From positions 1 through 64,000 of the forward strand of contig CALJLN010000045.1 of NCBI GenBank assembly GCA_937982565.1: a stretch of DNA of 64,000 nt. The letters run 5' to 3'. A program made the translations under genes and the position numbers. Position 1 is the first letter of the stretch; the number at the start of each line of letters is the position of its first letter. This document shows, piece after piece, positions 1 to 8,141 of this stretch. This DNA comes from UBA2421 sp002343075 (GTDB lineage: Bacteria; Planctomycetota; Phycisphaerae; Tepidisphaerales; Tepidisphaeraceae). Under the pieces are notes generated by a model. It saw nothing but the letters and a program-made list of their open reading frames with translations, searched no databases and was not told the origin of the DNA.

Positions 1-21
1 AGTGGGCAGAGGGCGGATGAA

Positions 22-233
22 TGTTCCGCGCGGAACAAATGGCTTGTTGCTGGTTACTGGTTGCTGGTTGCTCGCGGTTACATGGCCGCCGACTTGCCCT
101 CCCCCTGCTCCCGCCCGGAGTACCAGGAGGGGGAGATTGAAGATTGTTCCGCGCGGAACACTGGGCCATCTCCTCTGCGCACTGCCCACCGCCCACTGCC
201 GACTGCCCGCTGCGAATTGTTCTGCGCGGAACA
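22..233. promoter_or_regulatory. parS: cluster of three parS-like palindromes
   Basis: Two perfect copies of the 16-bp palindrome TGTTCCGCGCGGAACA lie at 22-37 and 145-160, and a third copy with one change (T for C at its sixth base) lies at 218-233. The arms and length match the ParB-binding parS consensus (TGTTNCACGTGNAACA class), with a CGCG centre instead of CACGTG. Three sites within 212 bp suggest a chromosome-partitioning centre near the replication origin. No parA or parB gene is inside the window, so this is inference from the motif. The rest of 1-366 holds only low-complexity spacer, a TTGCTGG-type repeat and a hairpin. Confidence 0.6.
42..77. repeat. TTGCTGGTTGCTGG-type interspersed repeat
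   Basis: A short run built from repeats of GGTTGCTGG and GGTTACTGG. A near-identical sequence appears twice, as an inverted pair, between groES and groEL at 54532-54626. This suggests an interspersed intergenic repeat family rather than a gene. Confidence 0.5.
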
Positions 234-310
234 ATGGGAGCTTGGGTGGGGCTTTGGGGTTGGTGGCGTGCGGTGTCGGCGGGGTGGGGTGAGTGACTGG
301 TGGACAAACG

Positions 311-352
311 AAAGCCGCGTTTTCCTGCTTTGGATGCGGGAAACGCGGCTTT
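311..352 (-). terminator. hairpin downstream of tRNA-Leu
   Basis: A perfect 12-bp inverted repeat (AAAGCCGCGTTT at 311-322 and AAACGCGGCTTT at 341-352) with an 18-nt loop lies immediately downstream of the tRNA on its strand. The arm ends in T-rich sequence, so it is a plausible intrinsic terminator or 3' processing signal, though the loop is long. Confidence 0.55.
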
Positions 353-366
353 TGCGGATCTTTCAG

Positions 367-448
367 TGCCCAGGACAGGACTTGAACCTGCACGATGTTA
401 CTCGCTGCCACCTCAAAGCAGTGCGTCTGCCAATTCCGCCACCTGGGC
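367..448 (-). tRNA. tRNA-Leu (anticodon GAG)
   Basis: Read on the minus strand, the acceptor stem GCCCAGG (5' end at 448) pairs with CCTGGGC, followed by discriminator A at 367. The D-arm has the class II leucine pattern GTGGCGGAATTGGCAGACGC. The anticodon stem CTGCT/GGCAG encloses a loop with U33 and anticodon GAG, which reads CUC and CUU. A short variable arm and a T-arm with GGTTCAAGTCC follow. CCA is not encoded. The gene is 82 nt and has a hairpin just downstream. Confidence 0.93.
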
Positions 449-519
449 TTAGGGGGCGGCATTATAGGTGCATACCGGCGGGGGTCGCAAGGCTTTGGGG
501 GCAGAGAATTTTCTGACTG

Positions 520-1305
520 CTACTGTTTCGCGGCGGCGGGCTGTGTGGCGGGGGCGAGAAGGGGGGCGATGACGCTTCTTACAAACGGGCGCATGGTGGC
601 GCCGATGTGGTCGCCGCTGTTGTAGTGTCGGCGCCAGTCGGCGTTGTAGGGGAGTTGGTGCAGCTTTTCGTATTGCTTTGCGTCGCCGTGGGTGGGCATT
701 TCAAACCCGACCCGGCCTGCGGCATCGGTTCGGACGCGGTCGACGGTTCCGAAATTGCGCGTGCCGAAGCCCAGGACAGGATCGCGCGAGCTGTTGAATG
801 AATAAGCGTTTCCCCGAACCCGCGCGAGGGATGGCGAGAGGTCAAACCGGGGCGAGAGCGCCGGCGCGAGCATGAGCCATGCGTCGATCATCACGCCTTC
901 GGGGAGTTGGGCCAGCGCCCATGCGGCAATGCCCGCGCCGCCGCTGTGACAGGTGATGATGATTCGTCGATTTGGTTGCTCGCGCGCGGTCGTTGTGATG
1001 AGGGCTGCGACGATGGCAGACTCTGATTGGTGGCGCGCGACATTGGTAAGTGCGTTGAAGCCTTCGTCTTCGCCGGTCCAGTCGTAGATGTAAATCTCTG
1101 CGCCCAGTCCGGCCTGCGAGAGGCCCTGTTTCACCATTTCATCGGGGAAGCGATGTCCTCCGATGCCTGGGAGATGGATGATGAGGGGTTGCGTGTCGGT
1201 GCCGGCGATGGGCTGGGTCGTCGGCATGCCGGCGAGGCTGCGCGCCGCAGTCAAGAGCAGCGCGGCGGCGAGCAGGACGCAATGAAACTGCGGGCGTATC
1301 AGCAT
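520..1305 (-). CDS. secreted alpha/beta-hydrolase-fold protein
   Basis: A 261-residue protein with an N-terminal hydrophobic signal segment (about residues 8-26) and therefore probably exported. The body looks like an alpha/beta hydrolase. A beta-strand and oxyanion-type HLPGIGG lies near residues 44-50, a nucleophile elbow CHSGG places the probable catalytic serine at residue 121, and a conserved-looking SGDHIGA near the C-terminus could supply the histidine. The substrate cannot be told from sequence; lipase, esterase and thioesterase are all possible. The start codon is preceded by a TAGAGT box six bases upstream, so the mRNA is predicted to be leaderless. It reads away from the aldolase/dehydrogenase group as a separate unit. 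Confidence 0.7.
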   Translation of the reverse strand: MLIRPQFHCVLLAAALLLTAARSLAGMPTTQPIAGTDTQPLIIHLPGIGGHRFPDEMVKQGLSQAGLGAEIYIYDWTGEDEGFNALTNVARHQSESAIVAALITTTAREQPNRRIIITCHSGGAGIAAWALAQLPEGVMIDAWLMLAPALSPRFDLSPSLARVRGNAYSFNSSRDPVLGFGTRNFGTVDRVRTDAAGRVGFEMPTHGDAKQYEKLHQLPYNADWRRHYNSGDHIGATMRPFVRSVIAPLLAPATQPAAAKQ

Positions 1306-1311
1306 TTCAAT

Positions 1312-1317
1312 ACTCTA
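1312..1317 (-). promoter_or_regulatory. -10 box 6 nt before start (leaderless)
   Basis: TAGAGT on the minus strand, separated by six bases from the ATG of the hydrolase gene at 1305. Transcription would begin at or next to the A of the ATG. No convincing -35 box is visible. Confidence 0.5.
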
Positions 1318-1342
1318 AAAGGACTCGCCGGGAACGGTGGCA

Positions 1343-2026
1343 TTAAAAGATATCCCCGATCGATTCGATATCAAACAACTCGGCAAAGATCTCGACGCGG
1401 TCGGTGGTGGGGTGAAGGAGTCGGCGGACGCCGGGGAAGTCGATCGCGGGCATGCTCCTGCGGAGGATGAGGCCGCCGGCGTGGGTGCGGACGAGCGCGT
1501 GGCTGGCATCGTCGCCGATATCGGTGATGCCGTCGAACGCGCCCTCGCGCACTGCGCGGCAGGCCGCCTCGATCCACCCTTCGCCGCCGCCTTTGTTGAG
1601 GAGCATGGTGCGCAGGTTGGCGTGCAGCAGCACATCGCGGCCGGTGGCGCGCGCGGCGCGGGCCAGTTCCAGCAGTTCGGCTTTCAGCGGGGTGAAATCG
1701 CCCGACAGTTGTGGGGCGAGCAACGGCTCGACTTGCAATTCGGTGGCGCCGTCTTTGATGCAGCTTGTCGCTTCGATGGCCTTGATCGTCGCTTTAGCCA
1801 TGCCTGATTGGCAGATTTTCGCCACAACCGACGTCTTCCGCGCTGCGGCGCGCGAGGCGTCGGCGACGAAAGGGGGAAAGACGCTCACACCCGGGCAGCC
1901 CGACTCGACGGCGGCTTGCACGAGCGCGATTGTGTCGGCGGCGCTGGTCTCGTGGCGGTAGTGCGAGAGCTGCAACCGTGGGGCGAGATCGGCCGGGATT
2001 GAGTTTACACACCGATCGGATGCCAT
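1343..2026 (-). CDS. DERA-like (DeoC-fold) protein, catalytic residues missing
   Basis: A 227-residue protein that aligns by eye with deoxyribose-phosphate aldolase: VSVFPPFV matches the early strand, GATELQV matches GADEVDV, and GAFDGITDIGD sits where DERA has GADFIKTSTGK. In this alignment the Schiff-base lysine is threonine, the catalytic aspartate of EVDVV is glutamine, and the second lysine of GFKPAGGVR is not kept. It is also shorter than the roughly 250-residue norm. It may be a non-catalytic or re-purposed member. The ATG overlaps the end of the upstream ALDH-like gene by 22 bp, so the two are probably translationally coupled and in one pathway. Confidence 0.6.
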   Translation of the reverse strand: MASDRCVNSIPADLAPRLQLSHYRHETSAADTIALVQAAVESGCPGVSVFPPFVADASRAAARKTSVVAKICQSGMAKATIKAIEATSCIKDGATELQVEPLLAPQLSGDFTPLKAELLELARAARATGRDVLLHANLRTMLLNKGGGEGWIEAACRAVREGAFDGITDIGDDASHALVRTHAGGLILRRSMPAIDFPGVRRLLHPTTDRVEIFAELFDIESIGDIF

Positions 2027-2955
2027 GTGGTCTTTGTTTCCTGGGTCTGAAGAATCATGTACGGCGACTGGGCTTCGTCCTTGCTCCAGTCGCGGTCATG
2101 GAAGATGACTCGCTTCATGTTCTCCGCCCCTTTCTGTTGCAGCAGTTTGCGCTCGGCAGGTTCGCCATTGCAGGCAATGACTGCGTTGACATCCATATGA
2201 CTAGCCATGTGCTCGCACAATTCGCTGCGCAGGCCGGTGAGGATGTTCACCACCCCGCCGGGCAGGTCGCTGGTGGCGAGCACCTCGGCAAACGAGACCG
2301 CAGCGAGTGGGTTGGAGTATGACGCCAGCGCGATGACCGAGTTGCCCCCGCAAATGGCTGGCATGATGACGCTGATCAGCCCGAGCAATCCAGATTTTTC
2401 CGGTGCGATCGCGGCGACGATGCCGGTTGTTTCGAGCATGCTGAAGTTGAAATGACTCGACTGCACCGGGTTTACGGTGGAAAAGATCTGCTGATACTTG
2501 TCGGCCCAGCCGGCGTAGTACAGCGTACGGTCAATGGATTGCTCGACTTCTTTCGTGGCCGATGAATTGTCGCCGCCGCATTGGACGAGTTCGGCGATGA
2601 ACTGCGCCCTGCGGCCTTCGAGCATCTCGGCGATGCGGTAAAGGATCTGCGATCGGTTGTATGCGGCGCGTTTTGCCCAGCCGGCCTGCGCGGGGCGGGC
2701 CGCTACAACCGCGTCGCGAAAATCCTTTCGGGAACAAAGGCACATGTTGGCGATCGGCTCGTTTCGGGCGTCTTTCAACAGGTAGAAGCGGCCCGACTCG
2801 GTGCGGGGAAACTTCCCGCCGACGAAGATCTTGTAGGTCTTCAGCACTGGAATGCGCGCGTCGCCGTGGTCGTCCTGCAGCCGCGCCGCCCGCAAGGGTT
2901 TGACCGCGGCGAGAGTGCCGTTGGATTTACCGTTGGTTGAAGGTCGTTTTGCCAT
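2005..2955 (-). CDS. truncated ALDH-like protein (ALDH16 C-terminal-half type)
   Basis: A 316-residue aldehyde-dehydrogenase-fold protein that covers only the NAD-binding part. It begins KTYKIFVGGKFPRTESGR near residue 40, contains LYRIAEMLE, YYAGWADK and DLPGGVVNILTG, and ends KTTWHPIGV. There is no catalytic-cysteine motif and the usual C-terminal 170 residues are absent. This matches the non-catalytic partner domain of ALDH16-type enzymes, which is fused to a catalytic ALDH in some organisms and encoded separately next to one in others. Here the catalytic partner would be the gene at 3176-4648. A purine-rich AAAGAGA precedes the ATG. The length appears natural for this subfamily rather than a recent truncation. 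Confidence 0.7.
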   Translation of the reverse strand: MAKRPSTNGKSNGTLAAVKPLRAARLQDDHGDARIPVLKTYKIFVGGKFPRTESGRFYLLKDARNEPIANMCLCSRKDFRDAVVAARPAQAGWAKRAAYNRSQILYRIAEMLEGRRAQFIAELVQCGGDNSSATKEVEQSIDRTLYYAGWADKYQQIFSTVNPVQSSHFNFSMLETTGIVAAIAPEKSGLLGLISVIMPAICGGNSVIALASYSNPLAAVSFAEVLATSDLPGGVVNILTGLRSELCEHMASHMDVNAVIACNGEPAERKLLQQKGAENMKRVIFHDRDWSKDEAQSPYMILQTQETKTTWHPIGV

Positions 2956-2985
2956 GCTGAAATCTCTTTAAGCCTCTGAACTGTT

Positions 2986-3177
2986 AGCCACAGATAAACA
3001 CAGATGAAGCGCAGAAAGATTGCACAAATTTCCAGGCCCGCTGGCAGTTGACTGAGGTCTGATCGCTGAGTCAGGGTGAATCAGTATGACTTCAACCTTG
3101 TTCATCCGTGTTCATCCGTGTGCATATGTGGCTATATTGTTTTCTCCGAGTCTCTGTATCTCTGTGTCTCCGTGGTC
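2986..3177. repeat. TCATCTGTGTTTATCTGTGGC-type intergenic repeats
   Basis: The 220-bp gap between the two ALDH genes holds several copies of a short 'CATCYGTGTT' motif: an inverted copy at 2989-3013, a doubled copy at 3101-3130 and a related TCTCTGTATCTCTGTGTCTCCGTGG run at 3152-3176. The same family recurs inside the signal peptide of the gene at 29950. No open gene or promoter is evident here. Confidence 0.6.
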
Positions 3178-4648
3178 AATCAACTCTGAGATATGCCGCA
3201 AGGCCATGCAGCCCGCCTTCACGGCCTACGCCGGATTCTTTGTACCCGCCGAAAGGAGAAGTCGGGTCGAACTTGTTGTAGGTGTTCGCCCAGACCACGC
3301 CGGCGCGCATGGCGTTGGTGATTTTGAAGATCTTGCTGCCCTTGTCCGTCCACACTCCGCCGCTGAGGCCGTAGGGCGTATTGTTTGCCTTCTCGACCGC
3401 CTCCTCCGGCGTGCGAAAAGTCTGGACAGCGAGCACCGGCCCGAAGATCTCTTCCTGCACCACCCGGTGTGACTGCGCGCAATTCAGGAAGAGCGTCGGT
3501 CGGCAGAAAAATCCCTTCGCGGGCAGTTCGCAATCGGTCTGCCACACGTTGGCTCCTTCATCGCCTGCAAGCGAAAGATAGCCGTTGATCTTCTCAAGCT
3601 GCATCTTGCTGTTGATGGCACCAATGTCGGTGTTCTTGTCCAGCGGGTCGCCGACGATGAGCGTCTGCATGCGATCCTGCAACTTGGCGATCACTTTGTC
3701 GTGGATACTTTCCTGCACCAGCAGCCGCGAGCCGGCGCAGCAGACATGGCCCTGATTGAAGAAGATGCCGTTGATGATTCCCTCGACCGCCTGATCGATC
3801 GTGGCATCATCAAAGATGACGTTAGCCGCCTTGCCGCCGAGTTCGAGCGTGTACTTTTTGTTCGTGCCAGCGATGGCACTCATGATTCGCTTGCCGACAT
3901 CAGTGCTGCCGGTGAAGGCGATCTTGTCGATGCCCGGGTGGTTGACGATTGCCGCGCCAGTATCGCCGGCACCCGTGATGATGTTGACGACTCCCGGCGG
4001 AAGGTCGCAGTCCTGGATAATCTCCGCGAGCTTCAGCGAGGTGAGCGGGGTGGTCTCAGCGGGCTTGAGAACGACGGTGTTGCCACAGGCGATCGCGGGG
4101 GCGATTTTCCATGCGGCCATCAGCAAAGGGAAGTTCCAGGGAATAATCTGCCCACAGACACCCAGCGCGCGCGGCGCGCGGCCGGGAAAGGCGTACTCGA
4201 GTTTGTCTGCCCAGCCGGCGTAGTAAAAGAAGTGGGCGGCAACGAGCGGGATATCCACATCCCTACTTTCACGTATGGCCTTACCACCATCCATGGACTC
4301 GATAATGGAGAGTTCGCGGGCGCGTTCCTGGATCATGCGCGCGATGCGGTAGACATATTTTCCTCGTTCTTTCGCGGGCATTTTCGACCAGACTTTGTCG
4401 TATGCGTTGCGCGCCGATTTGACGGCGCGATCGACGTCTTTGTGGGTTGCTGAAGCCACCTGGCTCAGCGGCTTCTCGGTTGCCGGGTTCACGGTCTCGA
4501 AAGTTTTGCCTTCCGTCGATGGCGAGAACTTGCCGCCGATGAAAAGGTCATAGCTCGGCTTGATTTCGACCTTCGCCGTCTCGGGTGCTGGGGCGTATTG
4601 CCACCGGGTAGAGAAGTTGAGACGCAGCGGGGGATTTTGAGTAGGCAT
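3176..4648 (-). CDS. aldehyde dehydrogenase, catalytic subunit
   Basis: A 490-residue NAD(P)-dependent aldehyde dehydrogenase, full length for the family. It shows the folding motif IIPWNFPLLM (about 168-177), cofactor-site VVLKPAE (192-198), FTGSTDVGK (245-253), the general-base motif LELGGK with Glu269, and the nucleophile motif FFNQGHVCCAG with Cys303. The C-terminal PFGGYKESGVGRE motif is also present. It oxidises an aldehyde to a carboxylic acid in the cytoplasm; the substrate is unknown. It is followed 220 bp downstream by a non-catalytic ALDH-like gene and a DERA-like gene, which suggests a complex and a C2-aldehyde or sugar-fragment pathway. A TATAAT box at 4670-4675 and an AAGGA ribosome site precede the ATG. 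Confidence 0.93.
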   Translation of the reverse strand: MPTQNPPLRLNFSTRWQYAPAPETAKVEIKPSYDLFIGGKFSPSTEGKTFETVNPATEKPLSQVASATHKDVDRAVKSARNAYDKVWSKMPAKERGKYVYRIARMIQERARELSIIESMDGGKAIRESRDVDIPLVAAHFFYYAGWADKLEYAFPGRAPRALGVCGQIIPWNFPLLMAAWKIAPAIACGNTVVLKPAETTPLTSLKLAEIIQDCDLPPGVVNIITGAGDTGAAIVNHPGIDKIAFTGSTDVGKRIMSAIAGTNKKYTLELGGKAANVIFDDATIDQAVEGIINGIFFNQGHVCCAGSRLLVQESIHDKVIAKLQDRMQTLIVGDPLDKNTDIGAINSKMQLEKINGYLSLAGDEGANVWQTDCELPAKGFFCRPTLFLNCAQSHRVVQEEIFGPVLAVQTFRTPEEAVEKANNTPYGLSGGVWTDKGSKIFKITNAMRAGVVWANTYNKFDPTSPFGGYKESGVGREGGLHGLAAYLRVD

Positions 4649-4669
4649 GGAGAGGGTCCTTCAGATGGC

Positions 4670-4675
4670 ATTATA
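4670..4675 (-). promoter_or_regulatory. -10 box for ALDH gene
   Basis: A perfect TATAAT on the minus strand lies 21 bases upstream of the ATG at 4648, with the ribosome site AAGGA (4657-4661) between them. This is a normal leadered start, unlike many other genes in the window. A matching -35 box is not clear. Confidence 0.5.
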
Positions 4676-4741
4676 CCGATTTTCGCCCCAATAGTTGTGC
4701 CGTGGGGCTTGTTTTGCGTGCTTCAGTCGAGCCGTCATTGC

Positions 4742-5731
4742 TTAGATGTCGACTCCAACGCTCGCCATCAGCCGAACGGCATTGTTGCGGTAGAGTTTTT
4801 GCAATACCGGATCGGGCAGACAAAGGCCGCGCAACGTGGGCTGCTGCATTTCGGGGAGGTCGGGGTCGGTGATGGGGCTGTCGCCGACGAATGCGGTCTC
4901 CCACAGTTTTCGGTGCACCCAGAATCGGCTGGCATAGAAGTCAAACCCGCGATCATCCCCGCTGACCTGATCGCTACCGAAGAGGATGCGGTCCTGGTTA
5001 CGGATGAAAAATTCGCGCATTGCATCGCGCCGGCAGCAGACTTCCCGCTGCATCCATCGTGTGGCAGAGCAGTCGAGCCAGAGATTTGGAAACCGGTCGA
5101 GCAAGCCCTGCAGCCGCGGAAGGTCTTCCGGGTTGCCGCCGAGGTGTGCTCCAACCCACGGGTTGCCGTCCACTGACTCGATCGCCTCGGCAAAGAGCTG
5201 GTAGTGAAGATCGCGCGTGCCAAACTTCGCGGTGTCGGCGTACTTGGATTGATACCAAAGCTCCGGATCACCCACGTGTGACATGATGATCATCCTGCGG
5301 TCGAGCACCGCTTTCAGCACCCGGTGAAAGATGGGCGAATCAAATGTCATGTTGGCGCGCGCGAGCGTGCCGGGTGCCATGTGAAACTTGGCGATGCGCG
5401 TGCCGATGTTGTAAAAGCCGTCGAGCCGTCTCAGCCAATCGTCGACCCAGCCCGTGGTGCCAATGTCGCGCCATGCCGGAACGGCATTGAAGTGAATGCG
5501 TTCACCCCAGACGCGCTTTAGGCGGATTGCCTCTTCGAGCGGGCCCATGGTGAAGAACGTATCGATCCCATAATGGTCGGCGGCGGCGAACCACGCGCTG
5601 GCATGCGCGGCGCTGAGCAGGTGACAATGAAAGTCAATCACTTTGCCACGCACCTTTGGCCGGGGCATCGGAGCGCGCAGATTTTGGCCGGTGCGGTTGT
5701 GCTCGGGAACTTGGGGCGAAGTGTCGTCCAT
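4742..5731 (-). CDS. amidohydrolase family 2 protein (TIM-barrel)
   Basis: A 329-residue metal-dependent hydrolase of the amidohydrolase-2 type (the fold of ACMS decarboxylase and related enzymes). The first metal motif appears as IDFHCH near residue 30, MSHVGDP lies mid-protein, VGAHLGG is next, and a late RILFGSDQ supplies the conserved aspartate. It probably hydrolyses or decarboxylates a small ring or amide substrate that cannot be named. The reading frame is open 117 bp further upstream, but that extension is Pro/Arg-rich and unlike the family, so the ATG at 5731 is preferred. It is divergent from the protease gene at 5907. Confidence 0.8.
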   Translation of the reverse strand: MDDTSPQVPEHNRTGQNLRAPMPRPKVRGKVIDFHCHLLSAAHASAWFAAADHYGIDTFFTMGPLEEAIRLKRVWGERIHFNAVPAWRDIGTTGWVDDWLRRLDGFYNIGTRIAKFHMAPGTLARANMTFDSPIFHRVLKAVLDRRMIIMSHVGDPELWYQSKYADTAKFGTRDLHYQLFAEAIESVDGNPWVGAHLGGNPEDLPRLQGLLDRFPNLWLDCSATRWMQREVCCRRDAMREFFIRNQDRILFGSDQVSGDDRGFDFYASRFWVHRKLWETAFVGDSPITDPDLPEMQQPTLRGLCLPDPVLQKLYRNNAVRLMASVGVDI

Positions 5732-5906
5732 TGAAATGATTTGATGGTAAGCACCGACTGTTATGCTGTCGAATTGGCCCCCGAGGGGCGCGGAAATCCG
5801 GCGCGGGAGTCGGGGAAGATTGACATACGGGCACTGGTGCGCCGACAATGAAAAATCGGGCGAGGCTTGCCCACAGGATCAGTTGTTGCAGGAAGGGTTT
5901 AGCACC

Positions 5907-8126
5907 ATGAGTTACCGCATCGGTTCTGCTGCACGCACGGTTGTCGAGTCGCTGGAGGTCCGCCAATTGCTGGCGAGCATCAGCGGGACAGTCATCGAAG
6001 ATCTGGACAACGACGGCCAGCGCGACGGCCGGGAGCGGGCGCTGGCAGGCGTGACCGTCTTTCTCGACCAGAACCGCAACCGCCAACTCGATGCCGGCGA
6101 GGCAAGCACGGTGACCAACTCCGCAGGCCGTTACGAGTTTGCCGGGTTGCCCGTCGGTCAGTACTTCGTCTCTCACCTTCCCCCGGCAGGGTACGGCCAG
6201 AACTCCCCGGGCAAAGGTGGCTTCGGCAATTTTAGTGGCAAATTTAACATTACTCTTGCCTTTGCCAGCGGGGTTACCGATGAACTGCGCTCGATCGTCG
6301 AATCGGCTGCAGCGCGCTGGGAAAAGGTGTTGGTGGGTGACCTCACGGGTGTGGCCGATGAACGTTACGGCGATATCGATGACATTGTGATTGAAATCTT
6401 TGCCAAGAAAGTCGATGGTGTGGGCGGCACGCTCGCGTCTGCAGGGCCGCGATTGGTTCGCGACGCCTCGATCGCTCGCGGTGCCAACTTGCCGTATCGC
6501 TCAGCGGCGACGTTCGACATTGCCGACAGCAAAAACCCGGGTTTATACGACACAGCGGTGCACGAACTCGGCCACGCGCTCGGGTTTACCCTGAATACCT
6601 GGTTCAGCTTTGATGATGAAGAAGCCGGGACGTCACTCATTGGGGGCCGTCAGGGCAGTCCGCTTTTCCTTGGTGCCAACGCGCTGCGAGAGTATCGCAC
6701 GATCTTCAACCAGCCCAAGGCCCCCGGCGTGCCGCTGGAACCATTTACCGCCGGGGCAGGAAGTGCGTTCTCGCATTTCAGTGAAGCACTGCTTGGCAAC
6801 GAAATGATGACCCCTTTCGCAGAGTCATCGGGTTCACCGCTTAGCCGTATCACAGTCGGCCTGATGCAGGATATCGGCTACGTCGTCGATTATCGCGCTG
6901 CCGACCCTTACGACCCGACGCAGCAAGACCTGCCCGTAACCAACCCCGATAACGCCGGCGGGGGTTTGCTCGATTTTTCGTACACCATCACAATCGACGA
7001 CCCCAATGCCGTGTTTCAAGGACGCGACTTTTCTTCAAGGCAGAATCAGCGGCCTACACTCGATGCCGTGCGCAGCGAGAATGCGCTGTACGCAGTGAAT
7101 GACATTGTCAAACTTCGCGCGGTAGGTGCCAACGACAACGACATCGGCGATGCCGTGACCGCCGTCGCGTTTTATCTTGAGTCGAACAATATTCCCGGCC
7201 TGCAAACCGGACGCGATGGCGACACGCCGGTTAACACCGACCAATCGCCCGCGGGTGGGTTTCGCGTGAATGCCAACACCGAGTCGCTCGGCCTCGCCGC
7301 TGGCACTTACACCTTTTACGCCCGACCGTTCGACCAGATTCTCACCGCCGGGAAGACCAAGCAGGTAGAAGTGCAGATTTTCGATCCGACCACTGCCCCT
7401 CGAAAGCCCACTGAGCTTGCGGCGTCGAGCATTTCGTCGTCGGAAGTGGTGCTGCAGTGGAATGATCGCTCGAACAACGAGTTTGGTTTTGTGATCGATC
7501 GCGCCCGGGACGAGTTCTTCACCCGCGACGTGAAACGCTTCACACTCGGCGGCAACACAACCACATTCACCGACACGCGCTTGCCCGCGGGGACGCAGTT
7601 CTTTTATCGAGTGCGCAGCTTCAACATCGGCGGGCCGAGCAGTTTTGCCGGTCCGCTTACCGTGCGCACCGGTAATCTCGGCGAACGGGTGATCGATGTC
7701 ACCGAGCAGGTGGCCTTCAATCGACCCGAAGCCAAAGCCCGCGGGCAGGTTTCCGGGTTGTTTGATCCCAACGCGCTCAACAGCAACAGCCTGGTGCTGT
7801 TCGGTGGCACCAAGCTCGATGTCAGCCCATTCCTCGAGTTTGACGGCGATTATTTCGTCTATGCCCGATGGTCAACGCCCAGCAGCGAACTTGGCATGGG
7901 TGTGTTTGACATCAAGGACTCCAACGGCAGGCAGCAGCGGCCGGTGACGATCGATCTCAACACCAGGGGCACCGAAAACGGTTATGTGTTGATCGGCAAA
8001 TACACCTTCAACACCACCGCCGATGCAACGGTTACTTTCCGCCCGCTGAATCGTGCGCAGACAGTGAATCTCGATGCAGTGAGATTCCTGCCGGCGTTTG
8101 ATCCGACAACGCGCGGCCGCGCATGA
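5907..8126 (+). CDS. secreted leishmanolysin-like (M8) metalloprotease with LEPR-XLL motif
   Basis: A 739-residue protein, probably extracellular. The N-terminus carries VESLEVRQLLAS, a close variant of the LEPR-XLL motif found on large secreted planctomycete proteins. Next come an SdrD B/Cna-B-like repeat (IEDLDNDGQRDGRE to about residue 95) and a metalloprotease domain with HELGH at 219-223, a third ligand candidate His290 in HFSEALLGNEMMTP and a Met-turn, as in leishmanolysin. A fibronectin type III-like segment follows (around residues 495-590), then a C-terminal beta-sandwich-like region. The ATG at 5907 follows AGGAAGGG, and the longer in-frame extension upstream has no signal features. 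Confidence 0.82.
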   Translation: MSYRIGSAARTVVESLEVRQLLASISGTVIEDLDNDGQRDGRERALAGVTVFLDQNRNRQLDAGEASTVTNSAGRYEFAGLPVGQYFVSHLPPAGYGQNSPGKGGFGNFSGKFNITLAFASGVTDELRSIVESAAARWEKVLVGDLTGVADERYGDIDDIVIEIFAKKVDGVGGTLASAGPRLVRDASIARGANLPYRSAATFDIADSKNPGLYDTAVHELGHALGFTLNTWFSFDDEEAGTSLIGGRQGSPLFLGANALREYRTIFNQPKAPGVPLEPFTAGAGSAFSHFSEALLGNEMMTPFAESSGSPLSRITVGLMQDIGYVVDYRAADPYDPTQQDLPVTNPDNAGGGLLDFSYTITIDDPNAVFQGRDFSSRQNQRPTLDAVRSENALYAVNDIVKLRAVGANDNDIGDAVTAVAFYLESNNIPGLQTGRDGDTPVNTDQSPAGGFRVNANTESLGLAAGTYTFYARPFDQILTAGKTKQVEVQIFDPTTAPRKPTELAASSISSSEVVLQWNDRSNNEFGFVIDRARDEFFTRDVKRFTLGGNTTTFTDTRLPAGTQFFYRVRSFNIGGPSSFAGPLTVRTGNLGERVIDVTEQVAFNRPEAKARGQVSGLFDPNALNSNSLVLFGGTKLDVSPFLEFDGDYFVYARWSTPSSELGMGVFDIKDSNGRQQRPVTIDLNTRGTENGYVLIGKYTFNTTADATVTFRPLNRAQTVNLDAVRFLPAFDPTTRGRA

Positions 8127-8141
8127 CGGCGGCGGGTTTGC

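Noticed and set aside
2..625. Three overlapping plus-strand open frames upstream of and across the tRNA-Leu
   Set aside because: They run through the parS-like palindromes, a hairpin and the tRNA gene in antisense, have Pro/Arg-rich composition and show no family motif. They are chance frames in high-GC DNA.
5763..5906. 48-codon N-terminal extension of the M8 protease
   Set aside because: It would overlap the divergent promoter region, has no signal features, and AGGAAGGG fits the ATG at 5907.
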